Of a DNA stretch of 64,000 bases, positions 57,374 to 64,000 are shown one piece after another. Within the stretch, counting starts at the first letter, position 1; each line of letters begins with the position of its first letter. A program made the position numbers and the translations under genes. The DNA is from Flavobacterium fragile (GTDB lineage: Bacteria; Bacteroidota; Bacteroidia; Flavobacteriales; Flavobacteriaceae), in contig NZ_JAMLJN010000005.1 in the NCBI RefSeq assembly GCF_023634865.1, positions 1 to 64,000 on the forward strand, written 5' to 3'. The notes below the pieces were generated by a model. The model ran no database searches, was not told the DNA's origin, and saw nothing but the letters and a program-made list of their open reading frames with translations.

Positions 57374-57871
57374 TTAGTTATTCTTTTGTTGCTTTTCGTA
57401 TAAAACGGTTTCAACTGTTTCAAAATCGGTTGGTTTCCCTTCGGTAACAAAGTATTTTATCAACACTTGTCCCCACAAATCTCCACAAGAAAATTCAGCA
57501 ATAATCCATCTGTGATTCAATATTTTTGTGGTATTGATTAAAAATGGAATGCCATCAATGGGTTCATATGGAATTAGAGGGTTGCCATTTTTATTAGTGT
57601 TTAAAGATAATAAATCTTCTTTTACTTTAACAGCTACTTTTTGATAATCTAAATTATTAGAAAAGAAATATTCTTGTGCATCTTCATCCGTTTCTAAAGC
57701 AAAATAATTAGCATCTGTAAGTTGTGAAATAGAATCTCTTGAAGTTTTTAAATTTGCTTTTACTTTGTCTACTTCTTTTTGTTTTGCATCTAATATTTTA
57801 GTAGAATTCACGTATTGAAATACATTGAATAACAATGAGAAAATTAAAGCATACAAAATTACGTTCTTCAT
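57374..57871 (-). CDS. Membrane-anchored hypothetical protein
   Basis: A 165-residue protein with a signal anchor (MKNVILYALIFSLLFNVFQYV) followed by a coiled-coil (KILDAKQKEVDKVKANLKTS) and a soluble domain of about 110 residues (PLIPYEPIDGIPFLINTTKI, WIIAEFSCGDLWGQVLIKYF). Homologues are common beside housekeeping genes in Flavobacteriaceae; no function known. It lies between the MBL hydrolase and the aminotransferase, same strand. Confidence 0.75.
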   Translation of the reverse strand: MKNVILYALIFSLLFNVFQYVNSTKILDAKQKEVDKVKANLKTSRDSISQLTDANYFALETDEDAQEYFFSNNLDYQKVAVKVKEDLLSLNTNKNGNPLIPYEPIDGIPFLINTTKILNHRWIIAEFSCGDLWGQVLIKYFVTEGKPTDFETVETVLYEKQQKNN

Positions 57872-57876
57872 AGTTT

Positions 57877-58659
57877 TTAAATATTAATTTCTAAATTATC
57901 GTAAGCAACAAAAACGTTAACAGGTAATTTTTTTTGAATCTCTTCATGAAAACCAAATAAATGACTGATGTGAGTTAAGTATGTCGTTTTTGGACGCACC
58001 AAAGATATAAAATGTAATGCTTCTTCTAAATTAAAATGTGTAGCATGAGGCTCTTCTCGTAAACAATTAATTATCAAAACTTTACAATCTTTTATTTTTT
58101 CTATTTCAGAAGATTCGATTGTCTTTACATCAGTTAAATAGACTACATCTTGAATTTTGTAACCAAAGACTTGTAAAGATCCATGCAAAGCATCAATTGG
58201 AATAATTAATTCATCATTTACTAAAAAAGGTTGGTCTACCTTCACTTCATTTTCTATAATAGAGGGAGCGCCTGGATATTTATTTTCGGTTTCAAAAATA
58301 TAATCAAAACGTTTTTCTAAATTTTTAAGTACCCTTTGATGTGCATAAACAGGAATTGGACCTTGCTTGAAATAAAAAGGACGAATATCATCTAATCCAG
58401 CTGTGTGATCTGCATGTTCGTGTGTAAACAACAAAGCATCAACTTTTTGACACATTGAGTTTAACATTTGCTGTCTGAAATCAGGCCCGCAGTCAATAAT
58501 GATAGAAGCTTTTTCGGTTTCAATCCAAACCGAAACTCGCAACCGCTTGTCTTTTTCATCAGAACTTAAACAAACAGAATGATGGCTCCCTATAACAGGG
58601 ATTCCTTGCGATGTACCAGTGCCTAAAAAATAAATTTTCACAGTTTTATCCTTTCGCAC
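57877..58659 (-). CDS. MBL-fold metallo-hydrolase (PhnP-like)
   Basis: A 260-residue metallo-beta-lactamase fold hydrolase. The metal motif HxHxDH is in FTHEHADHTAGLDDIRPF, and the N-terminus FLGTGTSQGIPVIG resembles PhnP, which hydrolyses cyclic phosphodiesters. Additional ligands D63-like (IIDCGPDF) and H at the C-terminus (THISHLFGFH). Member of a three-gene minus-strand run with the 165-residue protein. Confidence 0.88.
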   Translation of the reverse strand: MRKDKTVKIYFLGTGTSQGIPVIGSHHSVCLSSDEKDKRLRVSVWIETEKASIIIDCGPDFRQQMLNSMCQKVDALLFTHEHADHTAGLDDIRPFYFKQGPIPVYAHQRVLKNLEKRFDYIFETENKYPGAPSIIENEVKVDQPFLVNDELIIPIDALHGSLQVFGYKIQDVVYLTDVKTIESSEIEKIKDCKVLIINCLREEPHATHFNLEEALHFISLVRPKTTYLTHISHLFGFHEEIQKKLPVNVFVAYDNLEINI

Positions 58660-58757
58660 AAAAATAACAATAATTATGGTAGTTTTTATAAATTGATTAA
58701 CTTTGCGAAAATGATTTTAGAATCCCAAACATCCTATTAAATATTTCATAAAAAAGC

Positions 58758-60233
58758 ATGGTTACAAACATTAAAGTTCGAGGAGATAAACAAATTGAGC
58801 ACGTTCCTTCAATTAAGGATAAAGCATTAAGAATTAATCTTAATGAAAACATATATGGTACCTTTGCTGAAATTGGAGCGGGACAAGAAACGGTTCGTAA
58901 TTTCTTTAGAGCTGGTGCATCTTCTGGAACTATTGCTAAAGCCATGTCTGCCTACGATAAAGACTTTAGTGATGCTATTTATGGAATTGAAGAAGATGGT
59001 CGTTACGTTACAGAGAGTCGTTTACGAAAAATGTTAACGCACGAAATTAATTTAGTTGAACAGCGTTTAAGCAGAGATAAACATCCCAATAAGTTATTTT
59101 TTAGTTATGCGAATACCGTGGCAACTATCGACTTTGCAAAACAATACAAAGGTCATGGTTGGGTTGGAATAGTTTATCAAGTTGAGCCAGATGAAGCATA
59201 CAACGAAATTATTCTTCATATTAGATTTAAAGAAAACGATGCTAAATTACAACAAGAAACTCTTGGAATTCTTGGTGTTAATTTGATTTATGGCGCGTTC
59301 TATAAATACAATGATCCCAAAAAACTATTACGTTATTTGTATGACCACTTAGACAAAGACCAAATTGAAATTGATACCATTAATTTTTCTGGTCCCCGTT
59401 TTGCTGAAGTTGACAATCGTTTGATGAGTTTGCAATTGGTAAAAAATGGGATGACGGATGCCGTAATGTTTGGTCCTGATGGAAAAAATATTTTACCTGC
59501 TGCTGTACTTTACAAGAAAAATATTTTAGCGTTAAGAGGAAGTTTTAGACCCGTTACTAAAGTAAATATGGACATGTATGAACGTTCCTACGAAATGTTC
59601 ATTCAAGAAAATAAAGTAGATAAAGATAATACATTTGTTGTTTTTGAAATCACTCTTTCCAATTTAAAGGCAGAAGGTGAAATTGATGAACGTGATTTCT
59701 TAGATAGAGCTGAATTGCTCTGCAAACTTGGACAAACCGTTATGATTTCTAACTTCCAGGAATATTTTAAAGTAGTAGAATATTTTTCTAACTATTCTAA
59801 AGCTAGAATGGGATTAGCCATGGGTGTGAGTAACTTAATCGAAATTTTTGATGAAAAATATTATCGCCATTTATCCGGTGGAATATTAGAAGCTTTTGGA
59901 AAATTATTTTATCGTGATTTGAAAGTTTATCTTTATCCTATGAAAGATGAAAATGGAAACATCATCACATCCGAAAATCTAAAAGTGCATCCTAGAATGA
60001 AAGAACTTTATAAATTCTTTAAATTCAATGGAAAAGTAATCGATATTAAAGATTTCGACGAAAAGAATTTAGACATTTTCTCTAGAAAAGTACTAAAAAT
60101 GATTTGTAATGGTGAGGCAGGATGGGAAAATATGTTACCGGAAGGAACTGCCGAAATCATCAAAAAAGAAAAACTATTCTCTTTTGCTTGTGAAGTAAAC
60201 TTTAAACAACAACAAACAGAAGAAATCAATTAA
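58758..60233 (+). CDS. Conserved protein of unknown function (nucleotidyltransferase label doubtful)
   Basis: A 491-residue cytoplasmic protein. It starts MVTNIKVRGDKQIEH; contains RINLNENIYGTFAEIGAGQE, HEINLVEQRLSRDKHPNKLFF and SGGILEAFGKLFYRDLKVYL. It is found across Bacteroidota and sometimes labelled nicotinate-nucleotide adenylyltransferase, but no HxGH nucleotide-binding motif is visible, so I do not use that label. Widespread single-copy conserved gene. Divergent from the MBL hydrolase gene and followed by a terminator. Confidence 0.82.
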   Translation: MVTNIKVRGDKQIEHVPSIKDKALRINLNENIYGTFAEIGAGQETVRNFFRAGASSGTIAKAMSAYDKDFSDAIYGIEEDGRYVTESRLRKMLTHEINLVEQRLSRDKHPNKLFFSYANTVATIDFAKQYKGHGWVGIVYQVEPDEAYNEIILHIRFKENDAKLQQETLGILGVNLIYGAFYKYNDPKKLLRYLYDHLDKDQIEIDTINFSGPRFAEVDNRLMSLQLVKNGMTDAVMFGPDGKNILPAAVLYKKNILALRGSFRPVTKVNMDMYERSYEMFIQENKVDKDNTFVVFEITLSNLKAEGEIDERDFLDRAELLCKLGQTVMISNFQEYFKVVEYFSNYSKARMGLAMGVSNLIEIFDEKYYRHLSGGILEAFGKLFYRDLKVYLYPMKDENGNIITSENLKVHPRMKELYKFFKFNGKVIDIKDFDEKNLDIFSRKVLKMICNGEAGWENMLPEGTAEIIKKEKLFSFACEVNFKQQQTEEIN

Positions 60234-60239
60234 TATTAA

Positions 60240-60266
60240 ATCACTCCTTTGCGAGTGATTTTTTCT
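60240..60266 (+). terminator. Rho-independent terminator
   Basis: ATCACTC (60240-60246) pairs with GAGTGAT (60253-60259), loop CTTTGC, then a T-rich run. Follows the gene at 58758. Confidence 0.75.
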
Positions 60267-60281
60267 TTTAACTTTTAATCT

Positions 60282-60755
60282 ATGAATATTCGCCTTTTAG
60301 CCATAGGAAAAACTGATAATAAAGCGCTTCAAACTTTGATTGAAGATTATACTAAACGATTATCTTTTTATGTAAAATTTGATTTAGAAATTATTCCTGA
60401 CATCAAAAATGTAAAAAACTTATCCGAAACCCAACAAAAAGAAAAAGAAGGAGACTTAATTCTATCAAAAATTGGCCCAACCGATCATCTAATTTTACTT
60501 GACGAAAACGGTAAAACATTTAGCAGTGAAGGGTTTTCAGATTTTTTACAAAAGAAAATGAATTCCGGTATAAAATCTTTGGTTTTTGTGATTGGTGGCC
60601 CTTACGGATTCAGTGAAACTGTTTATCAAAAAGCCCAAGGTAAAGTTTCTTTATCTGAAATGACATTTTCGCACCAAATGGTACGCCTATTTGTGATTGA
60701 GCAGATTTACAGAGGATTTACGATACTTAAAAACGAACCTTATCATCATCGATAA
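60282..60755 (+). CDS. rlmH: 23S rRNA (pseudouridine1915-N3)-methyltransferase RlmH
   Basis: A 157-residue SPOUT methyltransferase that methylates the pseudouridine at position 1915 of 23S rRNA. Typical features: N-terminal MNIRLLAIGKT, DYTKRLSFYV, the SAM-binding knot LVFVIGGPYGFSE, and the end SHQMVRLFVIEQIYRGFTIL...EPYHH. Length is canonical (about 155-160). Confidence 0.96.
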   Translation: MNIRLLAIGKTDNKALQTLIEDYTKRLSFYVKFDLEIIPDIKNVKNLSETQQKEKEGDLILSKIGPTDHLILLDENGKTFSSEGFSDFLQKKMNSGIKSLVFVIGGPYGFSETVYQKAQGKVSLSEMTFSHQMVRLFVIEQIYRGFTILKNEPYHHR

Positions 60756-60757
60756 AA

Positions 60758-61561
60758 TTACAATTTATAGTGCTTCATCAGCATTTTTTCGAACATCAAA
60801 TCTGGTAAAATAAACTTCAGAAAAATGGAAAACTTTTGCATAAAAGCTCCTACTTTATAATGAATTTTAGGTTCTGATGTTTGCATAATCTTGTGAATAG
60901 CTTCCGCCATTTCAATAGGATTACTTCCAGAATCTACATGAGAATTTATTTCCTCTAAAGTTTTACCATAAGATTTTTCATAAGCTGAACCTTGAATTAA
61001 AGGAGCATGAAAACGCCGAGATGCTATATCAGTGGCAAAATCACCGGGCGCAACATTAGTAATTTGTATTCCAAATTGCTTAACTTCCATACGAAGTGAC
61101 TCTGTTATCAACTCCAAAGCCCCTTTAGATGCAGAATAAACACCACGAAATGGTAATCCCATATAACCAGCAATCGAAGTAACATTAATAATTAATCCCG
61201 ATTTTTGTTGGCGCATTTGAGGTAAAACAGCTTTCATAACTTCAATAGGTCCAAATAAATTCGTTTGGAAATTATTCATGATTTCTTCCGTAGGAATTTC
61301 TTCTAATGGTCCAGTAATACCAACGCCTGCATTGTTAATGAGAACATCAATTCTTCCTGATTTCTGTATAACTTGATTTACGCATTTTTTTATACTTTCA
61401 ACATCACGAACATCAAGCTGTAATAGTTCAAAAACAGAATTTGAAATATTTTCGGGATTTCGACTCGTTCCATAAACAATATTGCCTTTTTCATGAAGAA
61501 AAGTACCAATTGATTTTCCTATTCCCGAAGAACCTCCCGTAATTAAAATAACTTTTTTCAT
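60758..61561 (-). CDS. Short-chain dehydrogenase/reductase
   Basis: A 267-residue SDR. Cofactor motif TGGSSGIGKSIG at the N-terminus (GxxxGxG), NNAG at about residue 87, catalytic Ser and YSASKG (Y-x3-K) at about 153-157. DVRDV at 52-56 prefers NAD or NADP ambiguous. Substrate unknown; the N-terminal arrangement is of the classical SDR family. Convergent with rlmH, 3 bases apart. Confidence 0.9.
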   Translation of the reverse strand: MKKVILITGGSSGIGKSIGTFLHEKGNIVYGTSRNPENISNSVFELLQLDVRDVESIKKCVNQVIQKSGRIDVLINNAGVGITGPLEEIPTEEIMNNFQTNLFGPIEVMKAVLPQMRQQKSGLIINVTSIAGYMGLPFRGVYSASKGALELITESLRMEVKQFGIQITNVAPGDFATDIASRRFHAPLIQGSAYEKSYGKTLEEINSHVDSGSNPIEMAEAIHKIMQTSEPKIHYKVGAFMQKFSIFLKFILPDLMFEKMLMKHYKL

Positions 61562-61636
61562 ATTCTGTATTTAATACAACAAAAATACTTTTTTTATTGA
61601 TTTTAGAAAGATTAATCAGAAGTATAATTTAGAAAC

Positions 61637-62236
61637 TTATTTCTCTCTTCTTTTCAAAACCTCTACTACATCTTGTAATTGAAAACCTTTCGCTTGCAAT
61701 AAAATCAAATAGTGAAACAATAAATCGGCACTTTCAGATAAGAACAAATCGTCATTGTTGTCTTTAGCTTCAATGACTACTTCAACGGCTTCTTCTCCTA
61801 CTTTCTGTGCTATTTTATTGATCCCTTTAGCGAATAATGAAGCTACATAACTCTTTTCCGCATCGGCATTTTCTTTGCGATTTGCAATGGTATTTTCTAA
61901 TTTTGATAAAAACCCAAATTCTTGATTATTAGTTTCTTGCCAACACGTATCTAAACCTGTGTGGCAAGTTGGACCAACAGGTTTTACTTTCACTAAAAGC
62001 GTATCATTATCGCAATCTTCTTTAATAGAAATTAGTTCTAAAAAGTTGCCACTCTCCTCGCCTTTTGTCCATAATCGGTTTTTAGTACGACTGAAAAAAG
62101 TTACTTTTTTTGTTGCTATTGTTAGGTCTATAGCTTCTTGGTTCATGTAGCCCAACATTAAAACATTTTTCGTTTCGTTGTCTTGAATAATGGCTGGAAT
62201 TAGGTTGTCTGGGTTTTTGTTGAAGTTTATTTTCAT
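61637..62236 (-). CDS. hisIE: HisIE, bifunctional PRA-CH / PRA-PH
   Basis: A 199-residue bifunctional enzyme of histidine biosynthesis. The N-terminal part is phosphoribosyl-AMP cyclohydrolase (HisI: MLGYMNQEAIDLTIATKKV, then KEDCDNDTLLVKVKPVGPTCH, HTGLDTCW zinc residues). The C-terminal part is phosphoribosyl-ATP pyrophosphohydrolase (HisE: KVGEEAVEVVIEAKDNN, ESADLLFHYLILL). Last gene of the his operon segment. Confidence 0.95.
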   Translation of the reverse strand: MKINFNKNPDNLIPAIIQDNETKNVLMLGYMNQEAIDLTIATKKVTFFSRTKNRLWTKGEESGNFLELISIKEDCDNDTLLVKVKPVGPTCHTGLDTCWQETNNQEFGFLSKLENTIANRKENADAEKSYVASLFAKGINKIAQKVGEEAVEVVIEAKDNNDDLFLSESADLLFHYLILLQAKGFQLQDVVEVLKRREK

Positions 62237-62312
62237 GATATTTTGTTACACAAAGTTCCACTAAGTTAAGCACGAAGTTTCACTAAGTTTTATTTTAAAT
62301 TAATTCTTATTT

Positions 62313-63068
62313 CTATAATCTGATGTTAATTTCTTTTCCTTTTAAATATTTTTTTAATTTAGGAATTTCGATTTCTTGATAGTGAAAAACACTAGCGGCT
62401 AAAGCGGCATCAGCATTTCCATTGATAAAGGTTTCTGCAAAATGTTCCATAGTTCCCGCACCTCCAGAAGCGATGATAGGAATGTTTACGATTTCAGACA
62501 ATTTGGCTAAGGCTTCATTGGCGAATCCGTTTTTGGTACCGTCATTGTTCATGGATGTGAATAGAATTTCTCCTGCACCACGTTGCTCGACTTCTTTTGC
62601 CCAATCGAATAAATTCAATTCAGTAGGCACTTTTCCTCCAACCAAATGAACTATCCATTCGCCATCAATTTGTTTCGCATCGATAGCTACAACAACACAC
62701 TGACTTCCATATTTGGCTGCAATCTCGTTTATCAAATTTGGATTTTTAACGGCTGAAGAATTAATCGAAATTTTATCCGCTCCATTGCGAAGCAAAACAT
62801 CCACATCAGCAAGGGAAGAAATGCCACCACCAACTGTGAATGGAATATTAATTGCAGCTGCAACTTTTCGAACTAAGTCGATTAAAGTAGCGCGACGTTC
62901 TTCTGTAGCGGAAATATCTAGGAACACAAGTTCGTCTGCACCAGTTTCAGTGTATTTCTTTGCTAATTCCACAGGATCACCAGCATCTTTTAAATCCACA
63001 AAGTTGACCCCTTTTACGGTTCGTCCGTTTTTGATGTCTAAGCAGGGAATGATTCTTTTTGTGAGCAT
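62313..63068 (-). CDS. hisF: HisF, imidazole glycerol phosphate synthase cyclase subunit
   Basis: A 251-residue (beta/alpha)8 barrel. Catalytic Asp11 in [14 protein letters not shown] and Asp near [12 protein letters not shown] (D130 equivalent). GGGISSL and IASGGAG bind phosphate. With HisH it makes imidazole glycerol phosphate and AICAR. It lies 27 bases downstream of hisA on the minus strand. Confidence 0.96.
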   Translation of the reverse strand: MLTKRIIPCLDIKNGRTVKGVNFVDLKDAGDPVELAKKYTETGADELVFLDISATEERRATLIDLVRKVAAAINIPFTVGGGISSLADVDVLLRNGADKISINSSAVKNPNLINEIAAKYGSQCVVVAIDAKQIDGEWIVHLVGGKVPTELNLFDWAKEVEQRGAGEILFTSMNNDGTKNGFANEALAKLSEIVNIPIIASGGAGTMEHFAETFINGNADAALAASVFHYQEIEIPKLKKYLKGKEINIRL

Positions 63069-63095
63069 ATAGTATTAAGATTTGAGTATTAAAAA

Positions 63096-63857
63096 TTAAG
63101 ACAAAATGTACTTTTCTAATTGCTTTAAACTGATTCTGCCTTCGTAGATGGCTTTTCCTATAATGGTTCCTTCGCAACCTAGTTCGGCTAACTTTGGTAA
63201 TTCATCGAAAGTGGAAATTCCTCCTGAAGCGATGAGTTTTAAACTCGCTTCTCGAATTCGCTCGAAATGACAAACTTGATTTGACAAATCGGAATCTAAA
63301 ATTCTTTTGTATAATCCAAAACTTGGTCCTTCTAACATGCCGTCTTTTGAAATATCGGTACAAATCACATATTGAATGCCTTCTTTCTGATAATTTTGAA
63401 TAAACGGAATTACTTCTTCTTTTGATTCTTCCAACCAACCTGAAATCACTACTTTTTCATTCATAGCATCCGCTCCTAAAATAATTTTATCAGCTCCATA
63501 TTGTTTGATCCAATTTTTGAAAACTTCTGGTTGTTTGATGGCAATACTTCCGCCTGTGATTTGATTAGCACCACTTTCAAAAGCATTTTTTAAATCGGCA
63601 TCGGATTTTAATCCTCCACCAAAATCGATTTTTAAACTCGTTTTTGAAGCAATTTGTTCCAATACTTTGTAATTCACAATTCGACTGGATTTTGCACCAT
63701 CTAAATCGACTAAATGCAAATACTGAATTCCATGTGCTTCAAACGATTTGGCTACTTCAAGCGGATTTTCGTTGTATATTTTCTTCGTGTCGTAGTCGCC
63801 TTTGGAAAGTCGGACGCATTTTCCTTCGATGATATCTATAGCTGGGATTATTCTCAT
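63096..63857 (-). CDS. hisA: HisA isomerase with in-frame repeat insertion
   Basis: A 253-residue ProFAR isomerase, (beta/alpha)8 barrel. Catalytic Asp8 ([14 protein letters not shown]) and the later [10 protein letters not shown] are present. Residues about 191-205 ([15 protein letters not shown]) interrupt the region just before the conserved LKLIASGG strand, making the protein about 13 residues longer than typical. The codons (63243-63287) carry CATTTCGAGCGAATTCGAG, a palindrome-bearing repeat. Frame is kept and the surrounding motifs are intact, so the enzyme probably folds with a longer loop. Confidence 0.95.
   Translation of the reverse strand: MRIIPAIDIIEGKCVRLSKGDYDTKKIYNENPLEVAKSFEAHGIQYLHLVDLDGAKSSRIVNYKVLEQIASKTSLKIDFGGGLKSDADLKNAFESGANQITGGSIAIKQPEVFKNWIKQYGADKIILGADAMNEKVVISGWLEESKEEVIPFIQNYQKEGIQYVICTDISKDGMLEGPSFGLYKRILDSDLSNQVCHFERIREASLKLIASGGISTFDELPKLAELGCEGTIIGKAIYEGRISLKQLEKYILS
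63243..63287 (-). repeat. Repeat-like insertion inside hisA
   Basis: About 45 bases that read on the minus strand TGTCATTTCGAGCGAATTCG then AGAAGCGAG. TTCGAGCGAATTCGAG is self-complementary in part (CGAATTCG). I recognise TCATTTCGAGCGAA as a common intergenic repeat core in Flavobacteria. Its encoded residues are absent from other HisA proteins as I know them. Confidence 0.65.
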
Positions 63858-63893
63858 ATCAAGTTCAATTTCAAGAGCAATTTCAAGCTCAAA

Positions 63894-64000
63894 TTATAAG
63901 TTTAAAAAGTTTTTCAAAATTTGTTCTCCGAGGATGCCACTTTTCTCAGGATGAAATTGTACTCCGAAAAAGTTATCGCGTTTCAATGCTGTGCTGTATT
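63894..64000 (-). CDS. hisH: HisH, C-terminal part (cut by window edge)
   Basis: Only the last 35 residues are in view: [20 protein letters not shown] and the end NFLNL. FHPE holds the catalytic His and Glu of the glutamine amidotransferase triad. HisH supplies ammonia to HisF. Gene order hisH-hisA-hisF-hisIE is the usual one. Confidence 0.93.
   Translation of the reverse strand, partial: YSTALKRDNFFGVQFHPEKSGILGEQILKNFLNL

Noticed and set aside
1..64000. tRNA, rRNA or riboswitch genes
   Set aside because: I looked for tRNA-like cloverleaf ends and rRNA signatures and saw none I could support; some could be missed by eye.

Overview
The window is AT-rich, single-chromosome-type DNA of a Bacteroidota member, most likely a Flavobacterium or close relative. 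Three things support this: promoters of the Bacteroidota form (a -7 box TAnnTTTG, often with TTG about 19 bases upstream), many Bacteroidota-type secreted lipoproteins, and housekeeping genes (hisH-hisA-hisF-hisIE, rlmH, acs, prpE) that read like Flavobacteriaceae. No database search was possible, so the genus is an inference.

Positions 1-29.7 kb form an integron-like cassette array. It opens with a tyrosine recombinase (162-1199), followed by a candidate attI site (1200-1316) and then 31 gene cassettes. Thirty recognisable attC-like sites of about 123-167 bp separate them. Each site runs from a left core RYYYAAC to a right core GTTRRRY and can fold into a long imperfect hairpin. In nearly every cassette the first 8-10 bases are the reverse complement of the bases at that same cassette's own left core. 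This is expected if each cassette moved as a circle. The recombinase has all six catalytic residues but lacks the extra segment that defines integron integrases (IntI), so it looks Xer-like. It is also transcribed toward the array, not away from it.

Cassette cargo is mostly small proteins of unknown function. About twelve carry signal peptides or lipoprotein signals, and several phage-like genes lie on the minus strand next to attI. Recognisable cargo includes an arsenite-pump ATPase (ArsA), a DUF262 plus HEPN pair, an SMI1/KNR4 protein with a small partner, a three-gene TPR operon, and two adjacent trypsin-like protease cassettes. At least twelve attC sites contain an exact TATATTTG box on the cassette sense strand, so the sites may double as promoters.

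From 29.7 to 33.6 kb the array decays. The last left core is mutated. Two toxin-antitoxin modules (HigBA and a PIN toxin with its antitoxin) sit between three families of direct repeats that may be decayed or divergent relatives of attC, followed by one secreted protein.

From 33.6 to 64 kb the content is ordinary chromosome. It holds a DsbA-like oxidoreductase, an HD hydrolase and an acetate/propionate uptake and activation locus (36.3-50.1 kb). That locus contains a zinc-finger/HTH protein, a porin, an MHS transporter, small membrane proteins, a symporter-histidine kinase fusion with a lone receiver, PrpE, Acs, a DEDDh exonuclease and a cNMP/CBS/DUF294 protein; it resembles CrbS/CrbR acetate-switch loci. 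After it come a MscS channel, a rhomboid, a SIMPL protein, an acyltransferase, a cysteine-desulfurase-like enzyme, an MBL hydrolase, RlmH and an SDR. The window ends in a minus-strand histidine operon whose hisA carries an in-frame insertion of repeat-like DNA.
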